DNA of 14,041 nucleotides from Terriglobales bacterium (GTDB taxonomy: Bacteria; Acidobacteriota; Terriglobia; Terriglobales; Acidobacteriaceae), in contig JAATFE010000373.1 in NCBI GenBank assembly GCA_015655365.1, forward strand, positions 1 to 14,041. The letters are read 5' to 3'. Below, piece after piece: positions 1-7,591 of this stretch; position 1 is the stretch's first letter; every line of letters begins with the position of its first letter. Under the pieces are notes generated by a model. It was given only the letters and a program-made list of their open reading frames with translations, did no database searches and was not told the origin of the DNA. The translations under genes were made by a program, and so were the position numbers.

Positions 1-78
1 GAGTTCGACCAATCAAGCCAATCGTGCAGAATCATGCCAATCTCTACCGGCAAGGATAGCGCACAATTCTCAATTCAG

Positions 79-1716
79 CTACAGCCCCAGCTTCTCCCAG
101 ATTGCGTCCACCTTGGCTTTGGTGGCACGGTCCATTTCGATCATGGCGGGCCAGGGACGGTCGAAGCCTTCGGCCTTCCATTTGCGGGTAGCGTCGATGC
201 CCATCTTCGATCCGTAGTTGGGCAGGCGCGACGAGTGATCCAGCGTATCGACCGGTCCGAGGGTAAATTGGATGTCGCGCTCGGGATCGATGTTGTTGGT
301 CACGCGCAGGGTGACTTCGCCCACGTCCTGCACGTCGCAATCCTCGTCCACCACCACGATGCACTTGGTAAACATGGCCTGGCCCAGGGACCAGATGGCA
401 TCCATCACCTTGCGCGCCTGGCCGGGATAGCTCTTGCGGATGGAAACCAGCATCAGGTTATGGAAGACGCCCTCGACGGGGAGGTTGATGTCGACCAGTT
501 CGGGAATCTGCATCTTCATGGCGGGCAAAAAGATGCGCTCCACGGCCTTGCCCATCCAGGCGTCTTCCATGGGCGGCTTGCCCACGATGGTGGCGGCATA
601 AATGGGGTCCTTGCGGTGGGTGATGCAGGTGAGATGGAAGACCGGGTACTCGTCGGTCATGGTATAGAAGCCGGTGTGATCGCCGAAGGGGCCTTCGGTG
701 CGCATTTCGCCCAGTTCGACGTAGCCTTCGAGCACGATTTCGGCATGGGCCGGAACCTGTAGGTCGACGGTTTCGCATTGCACGATTTCGACCGGCTTAC
801 CGCGCAGGAAACCGGCGATCATGAACTCCTCCACCTCGGGAGGCGCGGGCACAATGGCAGCGAAAGTGGTGGCCGGATCGGTGCCGATGGCTACGGCCAC
901 CTCCATGCGCGAGCCTTTCTGCTTGCCGAGAGCAACTTGGGGCAACCCGCCGATGGGGCCGTCGGGAATGGTGACAGAGCCGCCCGCCGACTCGGCCATT
1001 ACCGCAACCCGCGCAACCTTGGAATCGCCATCCGAAGCGGAGGAGGCTGCCGCCCGCAATGCTTCGCGATAGTGCTCGGCTGCCACTTTTTGGCGCTGCC
1101 AGTGCATGCCGGTAGTCTGGCCGTCGAAAACCTGCATCCGGTACATGCCGATGTTGCGCTTGCCGGTGCGGGGATCTTTGGTGTGCACCAGAGGCAGGGT
1201 GATGAACGCGCCGCCGTCGTGGGGCCAGCATTTGAGGATGGGAAACTGGTTGAGGTCGAAGTTGTCCTTGAGGATGACCTGCTTGCAGGGGGCGTCTTTG
1301 GCGCTCACGGTTTTTGGGAAGGCGCTGGTCAACGCGCCCAACTGAGGCAGCATCTTGAGCTTGTCGAACAAGCCCTCGGGGGCTTTCAGATTCATCAAGG
1401 CAGAGATGCGGCCGGCGATTTCATTCACGTTTTCGACGCCGAGGGCCAGGGCCATGCGGCGCTCGCTGCCGAACTGGTTGATGAGAACCTGCTGGCCGGG
1501 GTGGCCCTTCACGTTCTCAAACAGCAACGCCGGGCCGCCAGGAGAGTACTTCCCTGCCGCGACGCTCGACTTTACCTTGCCGTGCGCGCCGATCTTGCTG
1601 ACGCGGTCGGTGATCTCGGTGATTTCGAGCTCGGGCGAGACTTCTTGGGTGACGCGCTTCAGTTCGCCGTGCTTTTCGAGGGCTTTGATCCAGTCGCGTA
1701 GATCGTCGTAGGCCAA
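79..1716 (-). CDS. ubiD: UbiD-family prenylated-FMN-dependent decarboxylase
   Basis: Predicted UbiD-family (de)carboxylase of about 545 residues. The family uses prenylated FMN made by UbiX to remove a carboxylate from aromatic or alpha,beta-unsaturated acids, often in ubiquinone or menaquinone synthesis; the substrate cannot be read from this sequence. Visible family signatures are NIGMYRMQ (about residue 188, cofactor/metal-binding region with the conserved Arg), MHWQRQK, RMEVAVAIGTDPAT, the Glu-containing AEIVLEG and EGPFGDHTGFYT. The start is taken as the TTG at 1716 because AGGAG lies 7 bases upstream and the protein then begins AYDDLRDW, a usual family start; the open frame runs on upstream to 1962 without family similarity. 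About 45 residues (roughly 222-268) sit between HYREAL and GSRMEVAVA, longer than in typical members. The gene lies last on the strand, 182 bases after the DedA-rhodanese gene, and probably has its own promoter. No ubiX is visible. Family call is very secure; pathway is open. Confidence 0.93.
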   Translation of the reverse strand: MAYDDLRDWIKALEKHGELKRVTQEVSPELEITEITDRVSKIGAHGKVKSSVAAGKYSPGGPALLFENVKGHPGQQVLINQFGSERRMALALGVENVNEIAGRISALMNLKAPEGLFDKLKMLPQLGALTSAFPKTVSAKDAPCKQVILKDNFDLNQFPILKCWPHDGGAFITLPLVHTKDPRTGKRNIGMYRMQVFDGQTTGMHWQRQKVAAEHYREALRAAASSASDGDSKVARVAVMAESAGGSVTIPDGPIGGLPQVALGKQKGSRMEVAVAIGTDPATTFAAIVPAPPEVEEFMIAGFLRGKPVEIVQCETVDLQVPAHAEIVLEGYVELGEMRTEGPFGDHTGFYTMTDEYPVFHLTCITHRKDPIYAATIVGKPPMEDAWMGKAVERIFLPAMKMQIPELVDINLPVEGVFHNLMLVSIRKSYPGQARKVMDAIWSLGQAMFTKCIVVVDEDCDVQDVGEVTLRVTNNIDPERDIQFTLGPVDTLDHSSRLPNYGSKMGIDATRKWKAEGFDRPWPAMIEMDRATKAKVDAIWEKLGL

Positions 1717-1752
1717 AGGGGTGCTCCTCAAGCGGTGAGAACCGCATTCAAC

Positions 1753-1758
1753 ACTATA
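1753..1758 (-). promoter_or_regulatory. Candidate -10 element upstream of ubiD
   Basis: On the minus strand this reads TATAGT inside GCTATAGTG, 36 bases before the TTG start, a good distance for a -10 hexamer. The same nine bases occur before ftsQ. No convincing -35 box is visible 16-18 bases upstream, so this is a weak call based on position and recurrence. Confidence 0.3.
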
Positions 1759-1810
1759 GCTTAACGGGTTAGCGGCGAGTGAGCGGGAAACATCGTGGGT
1801 TTGCAGTTTT

Positions 1811-1845
1811 CCATCCTTTCCGCTCAAAAGAAGCGGAAAGGATGG
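1811..1845. repeat. Perfect 14-bp inverted repeat between dedA-rhodanese and ubiD
   Basis: CCATCCTTTCCGCT at 1811-1824 pairs perfectly with AGCGGAAAGGATGG at 1832-1845 around the 7-base loop CAAAAGA. On the minus strand the hairpin is followed by AAAACTGC, not a T-run, so it does not look like a standard intrinsic terminator in the direction of the flanking genes. It may be an RNA stabilising or processing hairpin in the 3' region of the DedA-rhodanese transcript, or a small dispersed repeat. The structure is certain; its role is not. Confidence 0.6.
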
Positions 1846-1877
1846 GGGCGCGGAGATTTTGCGATTGGGAAGACATT

Positions 1878-1896
1878 GAAAGGCCGAGTGCCTTTC
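1878..1896 (-). terminator. Short terminator-like hairpin after the DedA-rhodanese gene
   Basis: GAAAGGC (1878-1884) and GCCTTTC (1890-1896) form a perfect 7-bp stem with a 5-base loop, starting two bases after the stop codon of the DedA-rhodanese gene (1899-1901). The Ts are in the 3' arm and are followed by AATGTCTTCC, so it is a weak intrinsic terminator at best. The longer hairpin at 1811-1845 follows. Confidence 0.35.
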
Positions 1897-1898
1897 GT

Positions 1899-2858
1899 TC
1901 AGAGTTGCACCAACGGGGTGGCGATTGGGACCGCGTCCATGGGGTAGCCAAGGCGCTTCCACTCGTCGTAGCCGCCGCGCAGGGGGCGGACGCGGTCGAT
2001 GCCCAGCTTGTGCAAGATCATGGCCGCCTTGGCGGCGGTGGCCTCGCTGGGACAGGTGCAGAAAAGCACCACGTCGCAGTCCCGGGGAATTTCGAGGTGG
2101 CGGGCGGCCAGGGCGTCGGGAGAAAAGTGGACCGCGCCGGGGAGGGTGAAGGGGTCAGGCAGCAGTTCAAGCGGGTGGCGCAGATCCACGATGTAAACCG
2201 GCTCGCCGGCATCGAGTTGGCGCTTCAGTTCCTCCGGCTCCAGGCGCGAGGCCACCAGGTTCCTGAGAACCATGCGGCGGCGATAGACGCGCCCCAGGAA
2301 GAAACCGAGAATGCCCAGAACCAGCAGAACCCCGGAGAAGCGGCCCACCCAGTCCAGTACGTTAGGGTCGCGCTTGAGCAGATCGCCGAAGAAGCGGCCG
2401 GCAGCCAACAGGACGGTAAGCCAGAGCGTGGAGCCGATGCCGTCGAAGAGAAGAAAGCGACCGAAGCTCATGCCGTTTTCGCCGGCGACGGGCGGCGCCA
2501 GGGTGGCCAGGCCGGGGACGAACTTGGCGATCATGAGGGTGACGTCGCGGCGGCTACCGAAAGAATCCTGGGTGCGGCGAACGCAGATGGTGGGCTCCAG
2601 CGAGAGCTTGCAGAGTATGCGCAGCACGTGGTGCCCATACTTGCGGCCGATGAAGAACCACGAGGAATCCGCCATCAGCGAAGCGGCCAGACCAACCAGC
2701 AGGGCAAGCGAAAAACTGATTTCGTTCTGGGAGGAGAGCGCGCCGGCAGCCAGCAGCACCGGCATGGCCGGCAGAGGCACACCCAACTGCTCGACCAGAA
2801 CCCAGCCGAAGAGCAAGAAATAGCCGTAGATCAACAAAATATGAGTAGGTAATTCCAT
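1899..2858 (-). CDS. DedA-family membrane protein fused to a C-terminal rhodanese domain
   Basis: Protein of 319 residues with two parts. Residues 1 to about 200 are a DedA/VTT-type inner-membrane domain: hydrophobic segments near 8-25, 28-40, 49-70, 112-125, 140-155 and 172-190, with the family motifs EQLGVPLPAMP (23-33) and FVPGLATLAPPVAGENGMSFGR (about 113-134). DedA proteins are linked to lipid carrier or phospholipid flipping and to membrane potential. Residues about 205-310 are a rhodanese domain: VYIVDLRHP, then the loop CTCPSEAT, in which Cys269 aligns with the catalytic Cys of rhodaneses, and LRGGYDEWKRLGYP, a typical rhodanese end. The ATG at 2858 is preferred because AGGA lies about 7 bases upstream and the protein then begins at the membrane domain; an upstream in-frame ATG at 2924 adds 22 residues without family features. 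The gene stands between two hairpins and is probably its own unit. Domain calls are secure; the substrate is unknown. Confidence 0.9.
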   Translation of the reverse strand: MELPTHILLIYGYFLLFGWVLVEQLGVPLPAMPVLLAAGALSSQNEISFSLALLVGLAASLMADSSWFFIGRKYGHHVLRILCKLSLEPTICVRRTQDSFGSRRDVTLMIAKFVPGLATLAPPVAGENGMSFGRFLLFDGIGSTLWLTVLLAAGRFFGDLLKRDPNVLDWVGRFSGVLLVLGILGFFLGRVYRRRMVLRNLVASRLEPEELKRQLDAGEPVYIVDLRHPLELLPDPFTLPGAVHFSPDALAARHLEIPRDCDVVLFCTCPSEATAAKAAMILHKLGIDRVRPLRGGYDEWKRLGYPMDAVPIATPLVQL

Positions 2859-3000
2859 CGAGAGTCCTGCTTCCGCTATCTGGGATCGGGCCGCCGGTGT
2901 CTTCCGCCAACAAGGCAAAAACACGGAACGCGGGAGGCCTGTCTATAAGATGATTCGACCGCAAAATCGCTTCATCGGGATGGGCGCTTCGCTTCCAAAC

Positions 3001-3034
3001 GCAGAAAAGGCTGCCCGAAGGCAGCCTTTTCTGC
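3001..3034 (-). terminator. Strong intrinsic terminator after the transpeptidase gene
   Basis: A perfect 15-bp inverted repeat (3001-3015 and 3020-3034) closed by a 4-base loop. Read on the minus strand it is a GGCTGCC / GGCAGCC core with a TTCG tetraloop followed by TTTTCTGC, about 33 bases after the stop codon of the transpeptidase gene. It separates that gene from the DedA-rhodanese gene and, being symmetrical, could act in both directions. Confidence 0.88.
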
Positions 3035-3066
3035 AATTACATGAAGCCGAGAACAACACCGCTCCG

Positions 3067-4407
3067 CTACTGAGCCTGCTCTGAAGATGCCGCGGGGGCA
3101 ACCTCAGCGACTTGCTGATTCTTGCCGGAGAAGTAGTTGCGGTCCCAGAGATTTCGATAGAACAAGCCGGTCAACCCGGCAGAGCTGGGGCCAGAGACCG
3201 CGCCTCCGCCCTCGACAAAGAAGACCGTGACCATGCCGCCCTGGGGCGTGTCGGAGTAAGAGGCAAACCAGCCCAGGCGGGTGCCATTTTCCGAACAGGT
3301 TCCGGTCTTGCCGAAGACGGGCAATTCGTGGAAACTGGCGCGCAGGCGGCGGGCGGTTCCGTATTCGACCGAGCCGGCCATGCCGTCCTGCACATCGGGA
3401 ATGTACTTGGCGATGTCCAGGGTGCGCTTGACCTTGGGCTCGAACTTGGCAGCCTCTTGCGGGGTGGTCGGGTGTTGCAGATAGTAGAGGGTTCCGCCGT
3501 TGGCGATGGCGGCAACATAAGCGCCGAGCTGCAACGGGGTCAGCGAGACGCCCTGTCCGAAGCTGCACATGCGGCCGACGCCGCCCGCGGAGGCGGGAAA
3601 TTCCCTGTCGGGATAGACGCCGAGCTGTTCGCCCTGAATGTGGTAGCCAGCCAGTTCGCCCAGACCGAATTGCGTGGCGTAGTGGCGCACACGCTCAAAA
3701 CCCAGTTCCCTGCCCAGTTCCTCGAAGTAGAGGTTGTTGCTGTGGGCCAGGGCTTCGGTCATGTTCATGCGGAAGCCGGCCAGCTTGACCGGCGTGTCGC
3801 GGGTGACCAGGCCCTCGGAGAGGGCGGCCATGGCAACCGTGATCTTGATGGTGGAGCAGGGCTCGGCGCCACCGGAGAGCGCCAGCTTCTGGTTGATCAT
3901 GGCCAGGATACGACCGTTGGAGGGGTCGATGACGACGGCGGTGCCGTTCATGCCGCCCATGGCGTCGATGGCGGCCTGGCGGACCACGGGGTCCTCGCCG
4001 GCCGTGATGTCGCCGGCAAAGATGTCTCCCCTGGCATAGGAACTGGCGGAGAAACGCTCGATGGGGCCGCGTCGGCGCGCAGTAAGGGCGGCACGGCGCA
4101 GGCTGGCGCGAGACTGGCCCCTGCCTGTCAAGCGGGCGGGCTGCTCGGCAGGAACGGCCTTGGCAACTCTGCCCTTGGCGCGGGCGGGCCTGGCCCCCGA
4201 ACGGGCCTTGGCGGATTTGCCCGCCGGCTTGGCGGCGGCGTGCGCTTCGGCGCGATGACCGGTGGTGCGGTGGGGCTCAACCAGATGCGGCTCTGTTGTC
4301 TTGGCATGGTGGATGGAGTGCGGGGCGTTCAACGCCAACGCGCCCGGAGCGCCAATGGAAGTTCCAACTAATACCAACCCTACTGTCCAAACGCATGACA
4401 ACTTCAT
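3067..4407 (-). CDS. Secreted or anchored penicillin-binding transpeptidase
   Basis: Protein of 446 residues with a penicillin-binding transpeptidase domain, expected to cross-link peptidoglycan peptides outside the cytoplasmic membrane. The active-site triad is complete: S-x-x-K as STIK (Ser185, Lys188), S-x-N as SNN (223-225) and KTG (367-369). Residues 1-26 look like a signal peptide with an A-x-A end (ALA). Residues about 30-120 are a basic Ala/His/Lys/Arg-rich linker, followed by the catalytic domain (about 150-425) and a short Ala-rich tail. There is no PBP-dimer domain as in FtsI/PBP3 and no glycosyltransferase domain, so this is a stand-alone transpeptidase, not an FtsI homologue of usual architecture. 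The ATG at 4407 has AGGAAG about 8 bases upstream. The gene follows ftsZ after a 440-base gap with hairpins and ends in a strong terminator, so it is likely its own unit. A distant OXA-type beta-lactamase role is less likely, given SNN and the lack of a class D YGN motif. Confidence 0.88.
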   Translation of the reverse strand: MKLSCVWTVGLVLVGTSIGAPGALALNAPHSIHHAKTTEPHLVEPHRTTGHRAEAHAAAKPAGKSAKARSGARPARAKGRVAKAVPAEQPARLTGRGQSRASLRRAALTARRRGPIERFSASSYARGDIFAGDITAGEDPVVRQAAIDAMGGMNGTAVVIDPSNGRILAMINQKLALSGGAEPCSTIKITVAMAALSEGLVTRDTPVKLAGFRMNMTEALAHSNNLYFEELGRELGFERVRHYATQFGLGELAGYHIQGEQLGVYPDREFPASAGGVGRMCSFGQGVSLTPLQLGAYVAAIANGGTLYYLQHPTTPQEAAKFEPKVKRTLDIAKYIPDVQDGMAGSVEYGTARRLRASFHELPVFGKTGTCSENGTRLGWFASYSDTPQGGMVTVFFVEGGGAVSGPSSAGLTGLFYRNLWDRNYFSGKNQQVAEVAPAASSEQAQ

Positions 4408-4850
4408 CCAGGCAACTTCCTCTCAACAATAAATTGCGTGCCATGCGTCGGCCCGCGGGTGGCGCACTTGCTGCTCTACTTATCGGCCAGTCCGCAATCT
4501 GGTCAATTTTCCCGTCGCGGATCGGACGAATCCCATCCTTTGGCCTGCCACCTTTGTACGGCTGCAAGTCAAGCCCCACATAATGCCCCGTTTTCTTAGA
4601 AGAAGGGCATTATTCAACTATACAATACCCCGAAAGATAATACCTTCGACTTCCGTTTCCGGGGCGGTCCTGTATTTGTGAGCTATTTCGCACTATACAG
4701 GCCTTTCTCAAGATTGGAAACGAAAACCTTGGGCCCCTTCGTTGGGCTGGGACAAACAGAAATCCTGTTTTCCCTCCCGGTATCAAAAGCAAAGACTTAG
4801 CTTCCACACCTACCCCGGCCGCAAACAGAAGTCCAGGGTGCGCCAAAAGC
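4408..4850. other. Gene-free ftsZ to transpeptidase interval with four inverted repeats
   Basis: No open frame here resembles a protein. Four hairpins can be traced: (a) 4580-4588 with 4605-4613, a perfect 9-bp stem (ATAATGCCC) whose inner part can pair further through TTCTT/AAGAA; (b) 4628-4635 with 4656-4664, CCCCGAAA pairing with TTTC-C-GGGG with one bulged base; (c) 4669-4675 with 4695-4701, a perfect 7-bp stem CCTGTAT with partial inner pairing; (d) 4749-4759 with 4765-4774, AAACAG/CTGTTT extended by GGGA/TCCC with one bulge. None is followed by a T-run on the minus strand. Hairpin (d), nearest the ftsZ stop, might end or stabilise the ftsZ message; (a) to (c) could be a leader of the transpeptidase gene or a small RNA. 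Pairings are read directly; functions are guesses. Confidence 0.5.
4479..4506 (-). promoter_or_regulatory. Weak candidate promoter for the transpeptidase gene
   Basis: On the minus strand TTGACC (4501-4506) and GATAAG (4479-4484) are separated by 16 bases, giving 5/6 and 4/6 matches to sigma-70 boxes, about 70 bases before the ATG at 4407. Other TATAGT hexamers at 4617-4622 and 4692-4697 are alternatives that would give a long, folded leader. Confidence 0.25.
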
Positions 4851-6338
4851 CTAAAACCGGATGCGGCGCATGAAAGCGGGAACATCCAGATCCTGCTGCG
4901 CCGGTTCCGCAGGCTCGGAAAAGACCGTAGCTGCCGGTTGAGGCGCAGGCTCCAGTGCCGGAGCAACGCGCTCTGCATTGCCTGGCTCTGCGGCAAATCC
5001 TTCGGCCATTTCGTCGAATTGCGGTCGGGCCGGCATGGCAACCTGTTCCGGTCCTACGGCGGTTTCTGCGCTCTCCGTATCCGCGAAGAATGCTTCTTTC
5101 TCGGCTTCGGCTGTCTCCTCTTCCTGCTCTTCGTCCTGGCTCAGGAAGCGGGCAGGTTCGGGAGCGGGATCCTGGGACCAGTCCTCGCCAGCCACCACGG
5201 GCACCGAGACGATGGGTGCTTCTTCCACACTCAACATGCGGGCGCGGCGCTCAGGCATCTGGTCGCGGAAGCCCGTGGCGATAACGGTAATTTTGACATC
5301 GTCACCCATGCTCTCGTCCTGCACCGCGCCGAAGATGATGTTGGCGTCCTCGTGGGCGGCGGACTGGATGAGCGAGGAAGCCTCGTTGACCTCGGAGAGC
5401 TTGAGCGAACTGGAGCCGGTGATGTTGATGAGGATGCCGCGCGCGCCGTCGATGGCGCCGGCCTCGAGCAGCGGCGAAGCCATGGCGGCCTGGGCCGCTT
5501 CAATGGCGCGATTGCTGCCGGAGCGAACCGCCGTGCCCATCACCGCGTGGCCCATGCCGGCCATGGTGGTTTTTACGTCGGCAAAGTCGCGGTTGATGAT
5601 GCCGGGGATGGTGATAATGTCGCTGATGCCCTGCACACCCTGGCGGAGCACGTCGTCGGCGATGCGGAAACTCTCGAAGAATCCCGCGTCCTTGGCCACG
5701 GCGAGCAGCTTTTCGTTGGGGATGACGATCATGGTGTCAACACTCTCCAACAGTTCCTTGAGGCCGCGCTCGGCCTGCATCAAGCGGCGCTTGCCCTCGA
5801 AACCGAAAGGTACGGTGATGACGGCGACAGTCAAAATGCCCATCTCGCTGGCCAGCGAGGCGATCACGGGAGCGGCTCCGGTGCCCGTGCCGCCGCCCAG
5901 CCCGGCGGTGACAAAGACCATGTCCGCGCCTTCCAGGGCCTCAATGATCTTTTCCGAATCTTCCAGCGCGGCGCGGCGGCCCACGTCGGGGTTGGCGCCC
6001 GCGCCCAGCCCGGAGGTGAGGCGCACGCCGAGTTGCAGCTTGACCGGGGCATTGGAGGCCTTGAGCGCCTGCACGTCGGTATTGGCGGCGATGAACTCCA
6101 CGCCTTCCATCTGCGCCTGGATCATGCGGTTGACGGCATTGCCGCCGCCGCCGCCCACGCCGATGACCTTGATGCGGGCTCCGTGCACGGGTTCGTCGTG
6201 ATATTGAATGCGCATCACGCCGGCTTCGCTTTCCGGCTGCTTGGCTTCCGGCGCCTTGGCCAGACCGTGCTGCGCCTTGGTCTGCTCCATGGCCTCTGCC
6301 ATCGCTTGTTCCATAGCCTGTTCCATCGCGTGATCCAT
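4851..6338 (-). CDS. ftsZ: Cell division GTPase FtsZ
   Basis: Tubulin-like GTPase of 495 residues that polymerises into the cytokinetic ring. The core starts at [17 protein letters not shown] (about residue 56). The tubulin signature GGGTGTG is at 148-154, and the T7 synergy loop NRDFADV (249-255) carries the Asp needed for GTP hydrolysis in the neighbouring subunit. A linker of about 110 acidic, Pro/Ala/Glu-rich residues leads to the C-terminal peptide [13 protein letters not shown] (483-495), the docking site for FtsA and other partners. It is longer than the usual 380-400 residues because of the linker and an N-terminal extension with Met every four residues (1, 5, 9, 13, 17; MEQA-like units). 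The ATG at 6338 is chosen because GGAG lies 5 bases upstream, with AGGAGG just beyond; the repeated Met codons give several alternative in-frame starts. It lies 35 bases downstream of ftsA and is very likely co-transcribed with it. Confidence 0.98.
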   Translation of the reverse strand: MDHAMEQAMEQAMAEAMEQTKAQHGLAKAPEAKQPESEAGVMRIQYHDEPVHGARIKVIGVGGGGGNAVNRMIQAQMEGVEFIAANTDVQALKASNAPVKLQLGVRLTSGLGAGANPDVGRRAALEDSEKIIEALEGADMVFVTAGLGGGTGTGAAPVIASLASEMGILTVAVITVPFGFEGKRRLMQAERGLKELLESVDTMIVIPNEKLLAVAKDAGFFESFRIADDVLRQGVQGISDIITIPGIINRDFADVKTTMAGMGHAVMGTAVRSGSNRAIEAAQAAMASPLLEAGAIDGARGILINITGSSSLKLSEVNEASSLIQSAAHEDANIIFGAVQDESMGDDVKITVIATGFRDQMPERRARMLSVEEAPIVSVPVVAGEDWSQDPAPEPARFLSQDEEQEEETAEAEKEAFFADTESAETAVGPEQVAMPARPQFDEMAEGFAAEPGNAERVAPALEPAPQPAATVFSEPAEPAQQDLDVPAFMRRIRF

Positions 6339-6373
6339 AACGGCTCCGGCCTCCTGTTATAGCTTTCTAACGG

Positions 6374-7591
6374 TTAAAAACTCGCTGCAAAAATGGCGCG
6401 CAACTTGGCGCGCAACGTATTGTTTTCTGCCGCACGGGTAACGCGGGTGCGGTGTGCATACAAAAGCATGCCAATGGCGGTGGCAAAGCCGGGATCGACC
6501 AGTTCGCCGGGCATGTGGGAAAGGCGGACCGGCATTCCGATGCGTGCCGGGACCCGCAACTGGCTTTCCGTTACATCCAGCATACCGGGCAATAGGGCTC
6601 CGCCGCCGGTGAGAACGCATCCTGCGCCGAGCGCCTCGACCACCCCGCCTTGGCGGAGGCTTTCCTTGACGAAGTAGAGCAATTCGCGGGCCCGTGGCTC
6701 CAGAATCTCCGCAATGCTGCGCAACCGCAGGACTTGCGGCTGGGGATTGGCGATTTCGATTTCCGCCTGCTGGGGCACGGCGGTGACCACGCAGTGTCCG
6801 TATTGTCGCTTTAATTCTTCGGCCTGGGCCAGCGGCAGTTGCAGGCAGACGGCCAGGTCGTTGGTAAAGTGCGCGCCCCCGATGGGAACCGAGGCGGTGT
6901 GGGCCACTGCGCCCTCGAAAAAGACCACCAGGTCGCTGGAGTGAGCGCCGATATTCAGCAGGCAAACGCCCAGTTCGCGCTCGTCGGCAGAGAGAGTGGC
7001 TTCGGCGGCGGCGATCGATTCCAAAACCGCTTCGGTGACTTCGAGCCCGGCCCGGTTGGCGCAGGTGACGGTGCTTTGCAGGGCGCTGCCGGAGCAGGTG
7101 GCAATGTGCAGATCGACCTCGAGGCGCGCACCCACCATGCCTACGGGGTCGAAGATGCCGGGCTGATCGTCGAGGATGAACTGGCGGGGCAGCAGGTGAA
7201 TGATTTCGCGATCGGGAGGCCGCTCGACGGCGCGGGCCCGCTCCACGGCGCTGCGAACGTCGTCGCGGGTGATCTCCCTCATGCGGTTGCCCAGCTCGAT
7301 GCCGCCATTAGTGTTGAGGCCACGGATATGGGGACCGCCGACGCCGACCACGCACTCATCGATGTTGATACGCGCCACCCGCTCGGCCTGCGCGTTGGCC
7401 GCTTTGACCGCCTTGGCCGCCGGGGCCAGATCGGCAATGAGTCCCTTGCGCATGCCCGCCGACTCCACGATACCGTGGCCGCGATAGCGCATGGCACCCT
7501 CGTTGAGATCGGCCGCCAGCACGCGGGTCCAGGCGCTGCCCATGTCGAGCACGACGATCAGATTGTCTTGCTTCTGGTTTACCGTGCTCAT
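6374..7591 (-). CDS. ftsA: Cell division protein FtsA
   Basis: Actin-fold ATPase of 405 residues that binds the FtsZ C-terminal peptide and tethers the ring to the membrane. Visible parts are the phosphate-1 motif VLDMGSAWTRV (about 14-24), the SHS2/1C region with CVVGVGGPHIRG (about 80-91) and PRQFILDDQPGI, the phosphate-2 region LLNIGAHSSDLV (211-222), the adenosine motif VLTGGGALLPG (326-336) and a short C-terminal segment, TLRAKLRAIFAASF, that could be the membrane-binding amphipathic helix. The phosphate-2 motif is unusual: other FtsA proteins have a DIGGGTTD-like sequence, here NIGAHSSD. The ATG at 7589-7591 overlaps the ftsQ stop as ATGA, indicating translational coupling. Neighbours ftsQ and ftsZ and a usual length make the assignment secure. 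Confidence 0.97.
   Translation of the reverse strand: MSTVNQKQDNLIVVLDMGSAWTRVLAADLNEGAMRYRGHGIVESAGMRKGLIADLAPAAKAVKAANAQAERVARINIDECVVGVGGPHIRGLNTNGGIELGNRMREITRDDVRSAVERARAVERPPDREIIHLLPRQFILDDQPGIFDPVGMVGARLEVDLHIATCSGSALQSTVTCANRAGLEVTEAVLESIAAAEATLSADERELGVCLLNIGAHSSDLVVFFEGAVAHTASVPIGGAHFTNDLAVCLQLPLAQAEELKRQYGHCVVTAVPQQAEIEIANPQPQVLRLRSIAEILEPRARELLYFVKESLRQGGVVEALGAGCVLTGGGALLPGMLDVTESQLRVPARIGMPVRLSHMPGELVDPGFATAIGMLLYAHRTRVTRAAENNTLRAKLRAIFAASF

Noticed and set aside
34..762. Long plus-strand open frame (242 codons)
   Set aside because: It is antisense to the well-supported ubiD gene, is rich in His/Gly/Asp as expected from the complement of GC-rich codons, and has no known motif.
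3112..4371. Plus-strand open frame of 419 codons
   Set aside because: It lies fully antisense to the transpeptidase gene with its intact catalytic triad; composition is that of a shadow frame.
4938..6362. Plus-strand open frames of 474 and 407 codons over ftsZ
   Set aside because: Antisense shadows of ftsZ; no protein family features.
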